A stretch of 14,080 nt of DNA from Verrucomicrobiaceae bacterium (lineage in GTDB: Bacteria > Verrucomicrobiota > Verrucomicrobiae > Verrucomicrobiales > Akkermansiaceae): contig CANBTO010000069.1 in the NCBI GenBank assembly GCA_947372405.1, forward strand, positions 1-14,080, read 5' to 3'. Shown piece by piece: positions 6,849-13,452 of the stretch. The stretch's first letter is position 1. Every line of letters starts with the position of its first letter. A program made the translations under genes and the position numbers. The notes under the pieces were generated by a model, which did no database searches, had not been told where the DNA came from, and saw nothing but the letters and a program-made list of their open reading frames with translations.

Positions 6849-8642
6849 TCAGTCCCACTGTGGGCGGCAGGCACCGGCAAACGCGGCGATCAGCGCCACG
6901 CCGATGTGTGCGCCAAGCGCGTAGAGGCAGGCGTTTTGTGCGGACAGGCCGGTATCGACCACCGATTTCACCGCGTCATGCACCTGGGTTTGCAGCGCCT
7001 CCACCGAGCCGGACCACGCCCAGTAAGCGGAAATGAACGGCCGGGTGAAGGCTTCGATTTTTTCAGGCAACGCGAGCACCGCGCCGGACAGTGGAAGCTG
7101 GAAGCCAACCAGATAGATCGATAGCAATGATGCCTGCTCGGCGGTGCGCATCAGCGAGGAAATGGCGAGGCAGATGAACGTCATCGCGGCGTTCACCAGC
7201 AGCAGGAACCCGGCGTGCTGGACGAAATCCCCGCGGAAGGTGCCGAAGAAGTTCACGAAAAACGCCATCCATAACGACTGGGTGATCACCAGGCAGGACA
7301 GGAAGGCGATCTTCGAAGCGATATAGGCCGAGGGCCGCAGCCCGCCGAATTTCTCCTTCTCGTAGATCTGGCGCTCGCCGGCGATTTCCCGGGCGGAGTT
7401 GTTAGACCCCATCAGCGAGAGCAGGACCACCTGGAACATGATGATGCCCGAGACGGCGGAGCCCACCTTCGCCTGGTCCGCGCGGACGCTTTGTTGTTCC
7501 TGGATCTCGGCAAACACGTCGGTCTGCCGCGTGTCCGAAAAGCGGCGGATGTTTCCGGAGGCCTTGTCGCTGAACAGGGTGACGAGCACCGGGAAGCAGA
7601 GCAGGATGGCGAGTTGCAGGAAGACCTGGCCTCGATCGCGGAAAAAGATCCGCCAGCGGCGCGAGAGCAGCGTGGCGAACTGGCTGAAGAAACCCGGCAG
7701 TCGCAGGGTTTCGGCCTGGGTCGCCGTTTTGGTGGTGGCCGGTTTGCTTTCGCTGGGGCTCGTTTCCGGTTCGTCCTCGGTGGGAGCGGCCGGCGGTTCC
7801 TTCGGTATCTCAAGTCCGCCGATGGAGAGCAGGCGTTCACGATTTCGCTCGAGCATCTTATGATAGGATGCGCGGTGTTTCTGCCATGACGCGTGCCAGC
7901 GCTCGGACGGCTGGGTCGCCAGACGCGGATAGATCTCCTCGGTGTTGCCCACGGAGAAATAGTGCGTCAGTTGCTCGGGCGGACCGTGGAAGGCGACGCG
8001 TCCCTCATGCAGCACGAGGATCGAGTCATACAGTTCCAGATGCGATAGCGAGTGCGTCACGGACAGGACGATCCGGCCGTCCTTGCGCGAGAGATCATGC
8101 AGCAGGTGGACGATTTCCCGCTCGGACCTCGGATCGAGGCCGGAGGTGACCTCGTCGCAGAGCAGAAGTTTGGGATCGGAAACCAGCTCCATCGCCAGTC
8201 CAAGGCGGCGTTTCTGACCGCCGGAAAGCACTTTCACCTGACGGTCGCTGATGGCGCTGAGCCCGGTTTCGTCCAACACGCGGTCGATGCGCAGGTCGAG
8301 TTCCGCGGTGTTCGGGGTGCGGACGCGCAGGCGGGTGGCGGCCTCCACGGATTCATCCACGGTGAGAGGATCGTAGGCGATGGAGAACTGCGGCACATAG
8401 CCGATTTCCGTGGGCGACAAGTCCCCGTCCTTCGAAAGATCCCGACCCTCCCAGAACAGCGCGCCGGCGGACTCAGGATTGAGACCGGCGATGGTCTTGA
8501 GCAGAGTGGTCTTGCCACAGCCGGACGGCCCGACGATGGCCATGAAGTGGCCTTTCGGGACATCGATGGAGACCTGGTCAACCAACGGGATCTCCTCGCC
8601 GTCTTTGCGGATGGTGAAACTGACTTCCTTGAGTTCTAACAC
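6849..8642 (-). CDS. ABCG-like ABC transporter, fused ATPase and permease
   Basis: This is a 597-residue half-transporter with the ATPase domain first and the membrane domain second, the ABCG/White order. ATPase motifs are Walker A GPSGCGKTT (38-46), Q-loop Gln85, signature LSGGQ (139-143), Walker B LLLCDE (159-164) and switch His197. A Pro/Glu/Ser/Thr-rich linker (about 280-312) leads to an ABC2-type membrane domain with about six hydrophobic helices. I chose the GTG at 8642, which gives MLELKEVSFTIRKDGEE. The frame stays open to 9089, but that extension is a shadow of the next gene. No clear Shine-Dalgarno is seen. Two copies would form the working transporter in the inner membrane, probably an exporter. 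Substrate unknown. It follows the IscU-like gene by 77 bases on the same strand. Confidence 0.88.
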   Translation of the reverse strand: MLELKEVSFTIRKDGEEIPLVDQVSIDVPKGHFMAIVGPSGCGKTTLLKTIAGLNPESAGALFWEGRDLSKDGDLSPTEIGYVPQFSIAYDPLTVDESVEAATRLRVRTPNTAELDLRIDRVLDETGLSAISDRQVKVLSGGQKRRLGLAMELVSDPKLLLCDEVTSGLDPRSEREIVHLLHDLSRKDGRIVLSVTHSLSHLELYDSILVLHEGRVAFHGPPEQLTHYFSVGNTEEIYPRLATQPSERWHASWQKHRASYHKMLERNRERLLSIGGLEIPKEPPAAPTEDEPETSPSESKPATTKTATQAETLRLPGFFSQFATLLSRRWRIFFRDRGQVFLQLAILLCFPVLVTLFSDKASGNIRRFSDTRQTDVFAEIQEQQSVRADQAKVGSAVSGIIMFQVVLLSLMGSNNSAREIAGERQIYEKEKFGGLRPSAYIASKIAFLSCLVITQSLWMAFFVNFFGTFRGDFVQHAGFLLLVNAAMTFICLAISSLMRTAEQASLLSIYLVGFQLPLSGAVLALPEKIEAFTRPFISAYWAWSGSVEALQTQVHDAVKSVVDTGLSAQNACLYALGAHIGVALIAAFAGACRPQWD

Positions 8643-8719
8643 GGGTAAGGTGGTGGCTAGGGAACAAACGGCCCGGAAACGCGGTCTCTTTCGTGATCGC
8701 GCGCTGAATCCGGAAACCC

Positions 8720-9190
8720 TCAGTCGATGGGCACGATGCGGATTTTTCCAGCAGGCTTGCGGTTGAGATCGGAGGCGAGGGTCTGGGCCATCACCGGGTC
8801 GGGCGTGGGATGGGTGGTGGCGGAGTTTTCCAGCGCGTTGCGCAAGGCGCCCTCGACGAGCTGGCCGCAATGGATCTTCATCGGCGGCAGCGCTCCAAGG
8901 TCGCCGCTGAGCTCGCTGGCGCTGAGGTTTCTCGCCTCGTCCGCGGTTTTTCCGCGAAGCAGCTCGGTGGCCATCGAGGCTACGGCGATGGCGGTCTGGC
9001 AGCCGAAGGCCTGGAACGACGCACGGTCGATCACGCGCTTGCCATCCTTTTCGGTGAACTTCAGCCACATCCGCAGCATGTCGCCGCATTCGGGTGAGCC
9101 GACGGTTCCCACGGCGTCCGCATCCGGGATCTCGCCCTGGTTTTTGGGGTTGGCGAGGGCTTCCTGGACTTTGCTTTCGAACGAACTCAT
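8720..9190 (-). CDS. Iron-sulfur cluster scaffold protein, IscU/NifU N-terminal type
   Basis: This 156-residue protein carries the three cluster-ligand cysteines in their family contexts: GSPECGDMLRMWLKF (C35, with Asp37 two residues on), FQAFGCQTAIAVASMATELL (C64) and MKIHCGQLVEGALRNAL (C108). Family proteins build [2Fe-2S] clusters on these residues and pass them to target proteins. The C-terminal 35 residues are not part of the family core. I chose the ATG at 9190 because it begins a typical N-terminus (MSSFESKVQEAL). The longer reading from 9334 would add implausible intergenic sequence. No cysteine desulfurase or other isc/suf genes lie in the window, so it appears to stand alone or to be grouped with the downstream ABC transporter. 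Confidence 0.88.
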   Translation of the reverse strand: MSSFESKVQEALANPKNQGEIPDADAVGTVGSPECGDMLRMWLKFTEKDGKRVIDRASFQAFGCQTAIAVASMATELLRGKTADEARNLSASELSGDLGALPPMKIHCGQLVEGALRNALENSATTHPTPDPVMAQTLASDLNRKPAGKIRIVPID

Positions 9191-9230
9191 GGGCGATGCT
9201 GGGATGGTCCGGACGCGCGCCGGGAGTGCG

Positions 9231-9258
9231 AAGATAACGGGGAGCCCGGTCATTTCAA
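9231..9258 (-). promoter_or_regulatory. Candidate sigma-70-like promoter for the IscU-like gene
   Basis: On the minus strand TTGAAA (9258-9253) and TATCTT (9236-9231) are separated by 16 bases, and the expected start point lies about 35 bases before the ATG at 9190. Spacing and hexamers are reasonable, but this is a by-eye match only. Confidence 0.35.
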
Positions 9259-9305
9259 GCACGCTTCCCGTCAACGCGATACTTCCAAACCACCGGGACG
9301 GATTT

Positions 9306-9469
9306 AGCCGCAAAGAATCGCAAAAAGGGCACAAAATTCAAATTCCTTCAGCTGATTTTTCCGTGTTGGGAATGATTCAGGCCTGAGGGCTTGGGCAGTA
9401 TGGATTCACTCAGATTTTCGAAATCTCAGCCATCGCCTTTTTTGCGGTTTCTTGATCCTTCTTGCGGCT
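9306..9469. repeat. Inverted pair of degenerate CGCAAA repeats
   Basis: AGCCGCAAAGAATCGCAAAA at 9306-9325 is followed by AGGGCAC, giving a CRCAAA unit about every 10-11 bases. The complement of 9434-9469 starts AGCCGCAAG and ends CGCAAAAAAGGCGA, so it shares both ends of the left copy with an insertion between them. This resembles a dispersed A/G/C-rich intergenic repeat. It is imperfect, and copy number elsewhere cannot be judged from one window. Confidence 0.4.
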
Positions 9470-9564
9470 GGGATTCTTCGCATGATTTCGATGCGTCAGC
9501 CCTGCGTGTCCATATCTCATGCCTCAGCGAACGATTGCCGGAAATGGCCGCGTATCGGTGCGGC

Positions 9565-11301
9565 ATGTGGAAAACGATGGCGGTTTGGTTGGCGGCGCTT
9601 GCATGGGCGCACGGTGGATTGGCGGAGAAACCCCACCCGCGCTTGTGGCTGCCGGCTTCCGCGGAAGCTGCGGCGCGCGCGAAGATCACCCGTGATCCGC
9701 TTGCCACGAAACTCCAGGCCGCCGCGATGGCGGAGGCGGAGAGCATCCTCAAGAACCGCACCTGCCGCTACGAGATTCCCGATGGCAAGCGCCTGCTGGC
9801 CGAGTCCCGCCTCGCCCTGCACAACATCATGCACAGCGCTTGGGCATGGCGCTTCACCGGTGAGGAGAAATACCGGCTGCGGACGATCGCCGAGCTGGAC
9901 GCCGCCTGCGCCCTGAAGGATTGGAATCCCAGCCATTTCCTCGACACCGCCGAAATGGGCACCGCCGTGGCCACCGGCTACGACTGGCTCTATCAGACTC
10001 TAACGCCCGAGCAGCGGACAACCTACGAACACGCCATCGTTGAAAAAGCCCTCAAGCCCGCGAAGAAGATCTACGACTCGGGCGGCTGGTGGGCGAAGGC
10101 GCGCAACAACTGGTCCCAGGTCTGCGGCTCCGGCATCGCGCTTGCCGCCGCTGCCGTGGCGGGACACGACGACGGACTCTCGGAAGGCCTGTTCGCCGAA
10201 GGGCTGAAACTCGTCGAGACCTGCGAGAAATTCTATCAGCCCGACGGCATGTATCCGGAAGGCCCCGGCTACTGGCATTACGGCACGGACTACCACACCA
10301 TGTTGTTAGCCGCCTGCGGCCCGCTCGACCGGCCCTTCACCGCTTCTCCCGTTCTGAAAAAAGGCGCGGACGCCCTCATGAATCTCACCAGTCCCACGCT
10401 CCTGTCTTTCAACTTCGCGGACAGCCATGCGAAGGAGGAAGCCCCGTCCCCCGCCCAGTGCTGGATTGCCTCGCATTTCAAGGACGTGCCACAGTCAAGT
10501 TATGTCCGCGGCTTGTTCTCGCGAAAAATGACTGGAAAAGGCCGGGCCTCCCCGCTCGCCATCCTGTGGCTGCCCGAGGATGCGAAATCCGACCAACCGT
10601 TGCCGGATGCCGCGGTTTTCCATGGCGAGCAGTCCGTGGCCCTGTTCCGCACGGGGTGGGACCCGCAGGCGTCATGGCTTGGCATCAAGGGCGGCACGCC
10701 GGCTGCCAGCCACGGCCACATGGACGTGGGCTCGTTCTGTTACGACGCCCACGGCACCCGCTGGATCCACGATCTCGGCAGCGACGATTACAACATGCCC
10801 GGCTATTTCGGCAGCCAGCGTTTCTCATACTACCGCCTCCAGAACCGCTCGCACAACACGCTCGAAATCGGTGGCAAGCTCCAGAACGCCGAGTCCAAGC
10901 CATGCCCGCTCGTCTCCTCCGTCACCACCGGTGACAACTTCAGCGCCACCTTCGATCTCACCGACGCCTATCACGGCTCCGCCGGAAAAGTCCTGCGCAG
11001 CGCGCTTTTCCAGAAGTCCTCCGGCATCGTCCGCATCGAGGATGAAATCACCGCCCCGTCCGGCGACGTCGTCTGGCGTGCCATCACCGACGCCGCCTGC
11101 GAGGTGAAGGGCGACGACGTGGTTCTCACCAAAAAGGCCGGAAAGATCACCCTGCACCGGATCTCCAAGTCCGGAACATGGAGCATCACCGAGGCCACGC
11201 CGCCCACTTCGAAGGAAAACCCGAACAAGGGCATCCACGCCGTCGTTCTGACCGTGCCGAAGGCGGACAAGATCAAACTGGAAGTGGAGATCCGGCCGTG
11301 A
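9565..11301 (+). CDS. Secreted heparinase II/III family protein (polysaccharide lyase-like)
   Basis: This 578-residue protein starts with a signal peptide (MWKTMAVWLAALAWAHGGLA). An alpha/alpha-toroid domain of heparinase II/III and alginate-lyase type follows, including GYDWLYQTL (138-146), ARNNWSQVCGSG (179-190) and MYPEGPGYWHYGTDYH (229-244), which carries the candidate catalytic Tyr. The C-terminal beta-sheet domain has the family metal-site motif GTPAASHGHMDVGSF (377-391) and NRSHNTLEIGG (427-437). Such enzymes cleave uronic-acid polysaccharides by beta-elimination outside the cytoplasm. The exact substrate is not readable. I chose the ATG at 9565 because it begins the signal peptide. 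ATG 9544 would add seven residues, and the open frame to 9391 is not protein-like. The last 57 bases recur, diverged, at 12171-12227. Confidence 0.88.
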   Translation: MWKTMAVWLAALAWAHGGLAEKPHPRLWLPASAEAAARAKITRDPLATKLQAAAMAEAESILKNRTCRYEIPDGKRLLAESRLALHNIMHSAWAWRFTGEEKYRLRTIAELDAACALKDWNPSHFLDTAEMGTAVATGYDWLYQTLTPEQRTTYEHAIVEKALKPAKKIYDSGGWWAKARNNWSQVCGSGIALAAAAVAGHDDGLSEGLFAEGLKLVETCEKFYQPDGMYPEGPGYWHYGTDYHTMLLAACGPLDRPFTASPVLKKGADALMNLTSPTLLSFNFADSHAKEEAPSPAQCWIASHFKDVPQSSYVRGLFSRKMTGKGRASPLAILWLPEDAKSDQPLPDAAVFHGEQSVALFRTGWDPQASWLGIKGGTPAASHGHMDVGSFCYDAHGTRWIHDLGSDDYNMPGYFGSQRFSYYRLQNRSHNTLEIGGKLQNAESKPCPLVSSVTTGDNFSATFDLTDAYHGSAGKVLRSALFQKSSGIVRIEDEITAPSGDVVWRAITDAACEVKGDDVVLTKKAGKITLHRISKSGTWSITEATPPTSKENPNKGIHAVVLTVPKADKIKLEVEIRP

Positions 11302-11329
11302 GCGGTTGTCCCGGGCGGGATATCCAGGC

Positions 11330-11357
11330 TTGAAATCCAAATCGCATCCATTACGCT
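11330..11357 (+). promoter_or_regulatory. Weak candidate promoter for the vapBC pair
   Basis: TTGAAA (11330-11335) and TACGCT (11352-11357) are 16 bases apart and would start transcription next to the antitoxin ATG at 11366. The -10 match is poor, so this is tentative. Confidence 0.25.
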
Positions 11358-11365
11358 TTCGCATC

Positions 11366-11617
11366 ATGAATGGTGCCACCATCACGTTGAAAAACGTTCC
11401 GCCCGAGCTGCACCGCTCGCTCAAAGAACTGGCGAAAAAACACAAGCGCTCTCTGAATCAAGAGGCGATCCATTGTCTGGAAGGGGCTCTGTCTTTGTCC
11501 GGCACCGGGCGTCCCAGTCTGAGGCTTTCACCCCCGCCGGTTTCGGCAGGGAAAATCCTGCGCCCCTTGGGTGACCGGGCGGATCGACAGGAGGACTTGC
11601 TGGACAGGGAATCATGA
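11366..11617 (+). CDS. VapB/FitA-like antitoxin with Arc-type ribbon-helix-helix domain
   Basis: This 83-residue protein begins MNGATITLKNVPPELHRSLKELAKKHKRSLNQEAIHCLEGAL. That is a ribbon-helix-helix DNA-binding fold of the Arc/FitA kind: a beta-strand with the LKNVPPELHRSL turn, then two helices. The C-terminal half (Pro/Ser/Arg-rich, ending DRQEDLLDRES) is the flexible part that would wrap the toxin. I chose the ATG at 11366. The frame opens earlier, but those residues come from the heparinase trailer. The stop overlaps the toxin start as ATGA, the usual coupling in toxin-antitoxin operons. It should neutralise the PIN toxin and repress the operon. Confidence 0.85.
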   Translation: MNGATITLKNVPPELHRSLKELAKKHKRSLNQEAIHCLEGALSLSGTGRPSLRLSPPPVSAGKILRPLGDRADRQEDLLDRES

Positions 11618-12069
11618 TCGGTCTCGACACGAGCATTCTGGTGGCCCACGCCATTTCCGATCATCCGCAGCACGAGGCCGCGCGGCACTGGCTGGATGAG
11701 GCGGTCACAAGGGATCGAATCTTTGCCATCACCTCGGGGATTCTGGCCGAATTCATCCATGTTGTGACGGATGCGCGGCGTTTCGAAACTCCGCTCACCC
11801 TTTCACAGGCTTTGGAACGGGCTGCGTTTTGGAGCGATGCGCGCGAAGTCACCCTTCTAACAGCAGATGAAGAGGCGAACGCACTGTGGCTGAAGTGGCT
11901 GGCGGACTATCAACTGGGTGGAAAACGCCTGTTGGACACCTTGATCGCCGTGACATGGCATGTAGCCGGGATCACCGAGATCTGCACTCTGAATCCCCGC
12001 GATTTCCGGGTTTTCGAGGTTTTTCAAATCCATGGCATTGGACCGGAAACCACCGAGGTTGGAACCTGA
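11614..12069 (+). CDS. VapC-like PIN-domain toxin (predicted ribonuclease)
   Basis: This 151-residue PIN-domain protein has the acidic residues expected for a Mg-dependent RNase: Asp5 in MIGLDTSILV, Glu46 in GILAEFIHVVTD, Asp108 in GGKRLLDTLIAVTW, and the late TLNPRDF motif with Asp130. The length is normal for VapC. It overlaps the antitoxin stop by four bases. Family toxins cut tRNA or rRNA and stop growth when the antitoxin is lost. The gene appears intact. The pair lies between two copies of the heparinase gene end, which suggests it arrived as a cassette. Confidence 0.88.
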   Translation: MIGLDTSILVAHAISDHPQHEAARHWLDEAVTRDRIFAITSGILAEFIHVVTDARRFETPLTLSQALERAAFWSDAREVTLLTADEEANALWLKWLADYQLGGKRLLDTLIAVTWHVAGITEICTLNPRDFRVFEVFQIHGIGPETTEVGT

Positions 12070-12170
12070 TCTTCGGAGCCAGGCTGGCTTGGATTTCATG
12101 GATCTTGACGCACCCGATGTCCCCGCGGGGCCTGTGCCGGGAAATGCCTATGGTGAAAGATAACGAGGTG

Positions 12171-12227
12171 GTTCTGACCGTGCCGAAGGCGGACAAGGTT
12201 AAACTGGAGGTGGAGATCCGGCCTTAA
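12171..12227 (+). pseudogene. Remnant of a heparinase-family gene 3' end
   Basis: This fragment encodes VVLTVPKADKVKLEVEIRP and a TAA stop, matching the end of the complete heparinase gene at 11245-11301. Similarity stops abruptly upstream. An ATG at 12144 would give a 27-residue peptide in the same frame, but nothing suggests it is a gene. Of the five base differences, one (GAA/GAG) is synonymous, two lie in the Ile/Val codon, and two lie in the last codon and the stop. Purifying selection before the fragment was cut off is therefore likely, and the source may have been a related gene rather than a very recent copy. Confidence 0.75.
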
Positions 12228-12344
12228 GCGCGTATCCAAGCGGAGCATCCGTCGGCTCTTCATCCCGATGATCGCCCAGAGTCGCCGGACGTTTAGCCCC
12301 GCCGCCGGGTCATGGCATTGTGATTGAGGTTGAAATTGTGGGGC

Positions 12345-12713
12345 TCATTCCGGTCCAGCAGCGACCCCTTCGGGCTTGGGATAGATGCACGCATCGATTA
12401 CGGAGAGAACCTCATCTAAAAATTTCTTTGGAGCTGCTCCGATGCGCTTTAGGTCTCTCGCTCGAAAATCCACGGACTTCATCTGCTCGCACATGACGAA
12501 ACCAGTGAGTCCGGATTCGGCTGGCACGCCAACATGAAATGGCGTCCGGCGATCCGTGTTTGTGATCGGGCAACAGATGGCAAGTCCGGTCGCGCGATTG
12601 AATGCGGTTACGCTGACCACCAAGGCTGGGCGGCGCCCCCGTTGCTCGTGCCCGGCCTGAGGATCAAAAGTGATCGTCACAAAATCACCTTGCGATGGAA
12701 TTTTGCCGCGCAT
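12345..12713 (-). CDS. mazF: MazF/PemK family toxin (predicted mRNA interferase)
   Basis: This 122-residue protein has the MazF landmarks in order: GDFVTITFDPQAGHEQRGRR, then PALVVS (the basic loop), AICCPITN and GFVMCEQMKSVDFRARDL. MazF toxins cut mRNA at short sites. I chose the ATG at 12713 because AAGGAGG (12727-12721) sits seven bases upstream, the strongest Shine-Dalgarno in the window, and because it overlaps the mazE stop as TGATG. The strong site inside the mazE end suggests coupled translation. It converges on the vapBC pair. Confidence 0.9.
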   Translation of the reverse strand: MRGKIPSQGDFVTITFDPQAGHEQRGRRPALVVSVTAFNRATGLAICCPITNTDRRTPFHVGVPAESGLTGFVMCEQMKSVDFRARDLKRIGAAPKKFLDEVLSVIDACIYPKPEGVAAGPE

Positions 12714-12976
12714 CACCAAACCTCCTTTCCATGCGTCTTGCCCCAATCGTGCTCACCTGCAAACGCATTCGGAGCACTCGCCGCAATCAGATCTTCAATC
12801 CGATACCGCCCCCGGACCGGTCGCGATTCCGTGGCTGGAGTGATCGTAATCCGGGAATGATCCCCGGAAACCTCCACAATCACCGGCGCGCCAACGCTCA
12901 TCCCTAGCGATTCGACGATCGACTTCGGGAGGCGCACCCCTTGGCTGTTGCCCCATCGCTGCAGTGTGGTTCTCAT
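12713..12976 (-). CDS. mazE: MazE family antitoxin, AbrB/SpoVT fold
   Basis: This 87-residue protein opens MRTTLQRWGNSQGVRLPKSI, then VESLGMSVGAPVIVEV, the MazE swapped-hairpin DNA-binding domain. The acidic and aromatic tail (GRYRIEDLIAASAP, then HDWGKTHGKEVW) should bind MazF. The ATG at 12976 gives the canonical N-terminus. The open frame up to 13093 reads through the promoter palindrome and is not used. The gene overlaps mazF by one base (TGATG). MazE normally represses its own operon, and a perfect palindrome three bases before the ATG is the obvious binding site. Confidence 0.9.
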   Translation of the reverse strand: MRTTLQRWGNSQGVRLPKSIVESLGMSVGAPVIVEVSGDHSRITITPATESRPVRGRYRIEDLIAASAPNAFAGEHDWGKTHGKEVW

Positions 12977-12979
12977 GGA

Positions 12980-13012
12980 GACGAAGTATAGCCCCAGGCT
13001 ATACTTCGTCAA
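12980..13012 (-). promoter_or_regulatory. mazEF promoter inside a perfect 31-bp palindrome
   Basis: GACGAAGTATAGCC (12980-12993) and its exact complement (12997-13010) are separated by three bases. On the minus strand TTGACG (13012-13007) and TATACT (12990-12985) have a 16-base spacer, a good sigma-70-like promoter. The palindrome covers nearly all of both boxes, so a bound dimer would block polymerase. The expected start point, about seven bases after the -10 box, falls on or just before the mazE ATG at 12976, so the mRNA is predicted to be leaderless or nearly so. No Shine-Dalgarno is seen. Confidence 0.7.
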
Positions 13013-13256
13013 GGAGAGTTTTCTCAATGTGAAAGTGGAGGCCCCGCCGCGCAGGACTTCCAACCAGGAACTATGCCAATCGGCGGTTGCCATGCGTTGC
13101 TGGGGACCAGTCCACAGCAGGTGATGAAATGGTTCTTCTCGGAAAAACGCCCGATGCCGTGGTAGTTGGACGTGTTCATAGCGTGTCTCGCGAAGGGTGT
13201 TGGGCCTTCATCCCCGCAAATAGCAGATGACGGCTTCCTTCGCTAGGCCTTTCATG

Positions 13257-13424
13257 CCAACTGCCCCCAGAGATGAGGTTGTTGCGATGCGCGGACTGAC
13301 CCCAGAGAACGGGGGACTTCGAAGGTGCCGGATTCAAGCATGAAGGGCAATTTGAGCTGCGTTTTCCCTATATCCTATCCCAAACCATCCTTAAGTTAGT
13401 GCCATTCCCAACTGCCCCCAGAGA
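13257..13424. repeat. Three short repeats of ACTGCCCCCAGAGA type
   Basis: CCAACTGCCCCCAGAGA (13257-13273) recurs as CCAACTGCCCCCAGAGA (13408-13424). A third variant, ACTGACCCCAGAGA, lies at 13295-13308, and CCCC-agagaac-GGGG there can form a small hairpin. All copies are in the same direction. They may be REP-like elements or worn transposon ends. Confidence 0.5.
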
Positions 13425-13452
13425 GTTGTGGCTGGTGCCCCCGTCGCACATG

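Larger units (their letters stand above)
9191..9564. other. Divergent intergenic region with CGCAAA-type repeats
   Basis: These 374 bases separate the divergent IscU-like and heparinase genes and hold no convincing gene. The heparinase frame is open back to 9391, but its residues there are not protein-like and precede the signal peptide. Two facing copies of a degenerate repeat are present, at 9306-9330 and 9434-9469. A candidate IscU-side promoter lies at 9231-9258. Confidence 0.6.
11245..12227. repeat. Direct repeat of the heparinase 3' end flanking the vapBC pair
   Basis: The 57 bases 11245-11301 and 12171-12227 align without gaps with five differences. Both end in a stop codon (TGA and TAA). 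The encoded peptides, VLTVPKADKIKLEVEIRP and VLTVPKADKVKLEVEIRP, differ only by Ile to Val. After the stops, both copies continue GCG and then, at different distances, TATCCAGGC or TATCCAAGC. The toxin-antitoxin genes lie between the copies. Confidence 0.85.
12977..13452. other. Gene-poor stretch with promoter palindrome and short repeats
   Basis: Apart from the mazEF promoter there is no convincing gene here. Short frames on the minus strand between about 13030 and 13210 are open but match nothing I recognise. The right half carries three ACTGNCCCCAGAGA copies and one sequence resembling the end of the IS5-type element further right. The stretch looks like accumulated remnants. Confidence 0.5.

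Noticed and set aside
8643..9089. Longer N-terminus for the ABC transporter
   Set aside because: The extension reads the IscU-like gene in another frame and is Arg-rich and not protein-like.
12121..12130. CCCCGCGGGG palindrome as a terminator for vapBC
   Set aside because: It has no loop and no following T-run.
11886..12170. Open frame running from within vapC into the heparinase remnant
   Set aside because: Most of it is vapC in another frame. Only the last 57 bases are homologous to a gene.
13030..13210. Minus-strand open frames upstream of mazE
   Set aside because: They match no family and have no clear start or ribosome binding site. They are more likely chance frames in remnant DNA.
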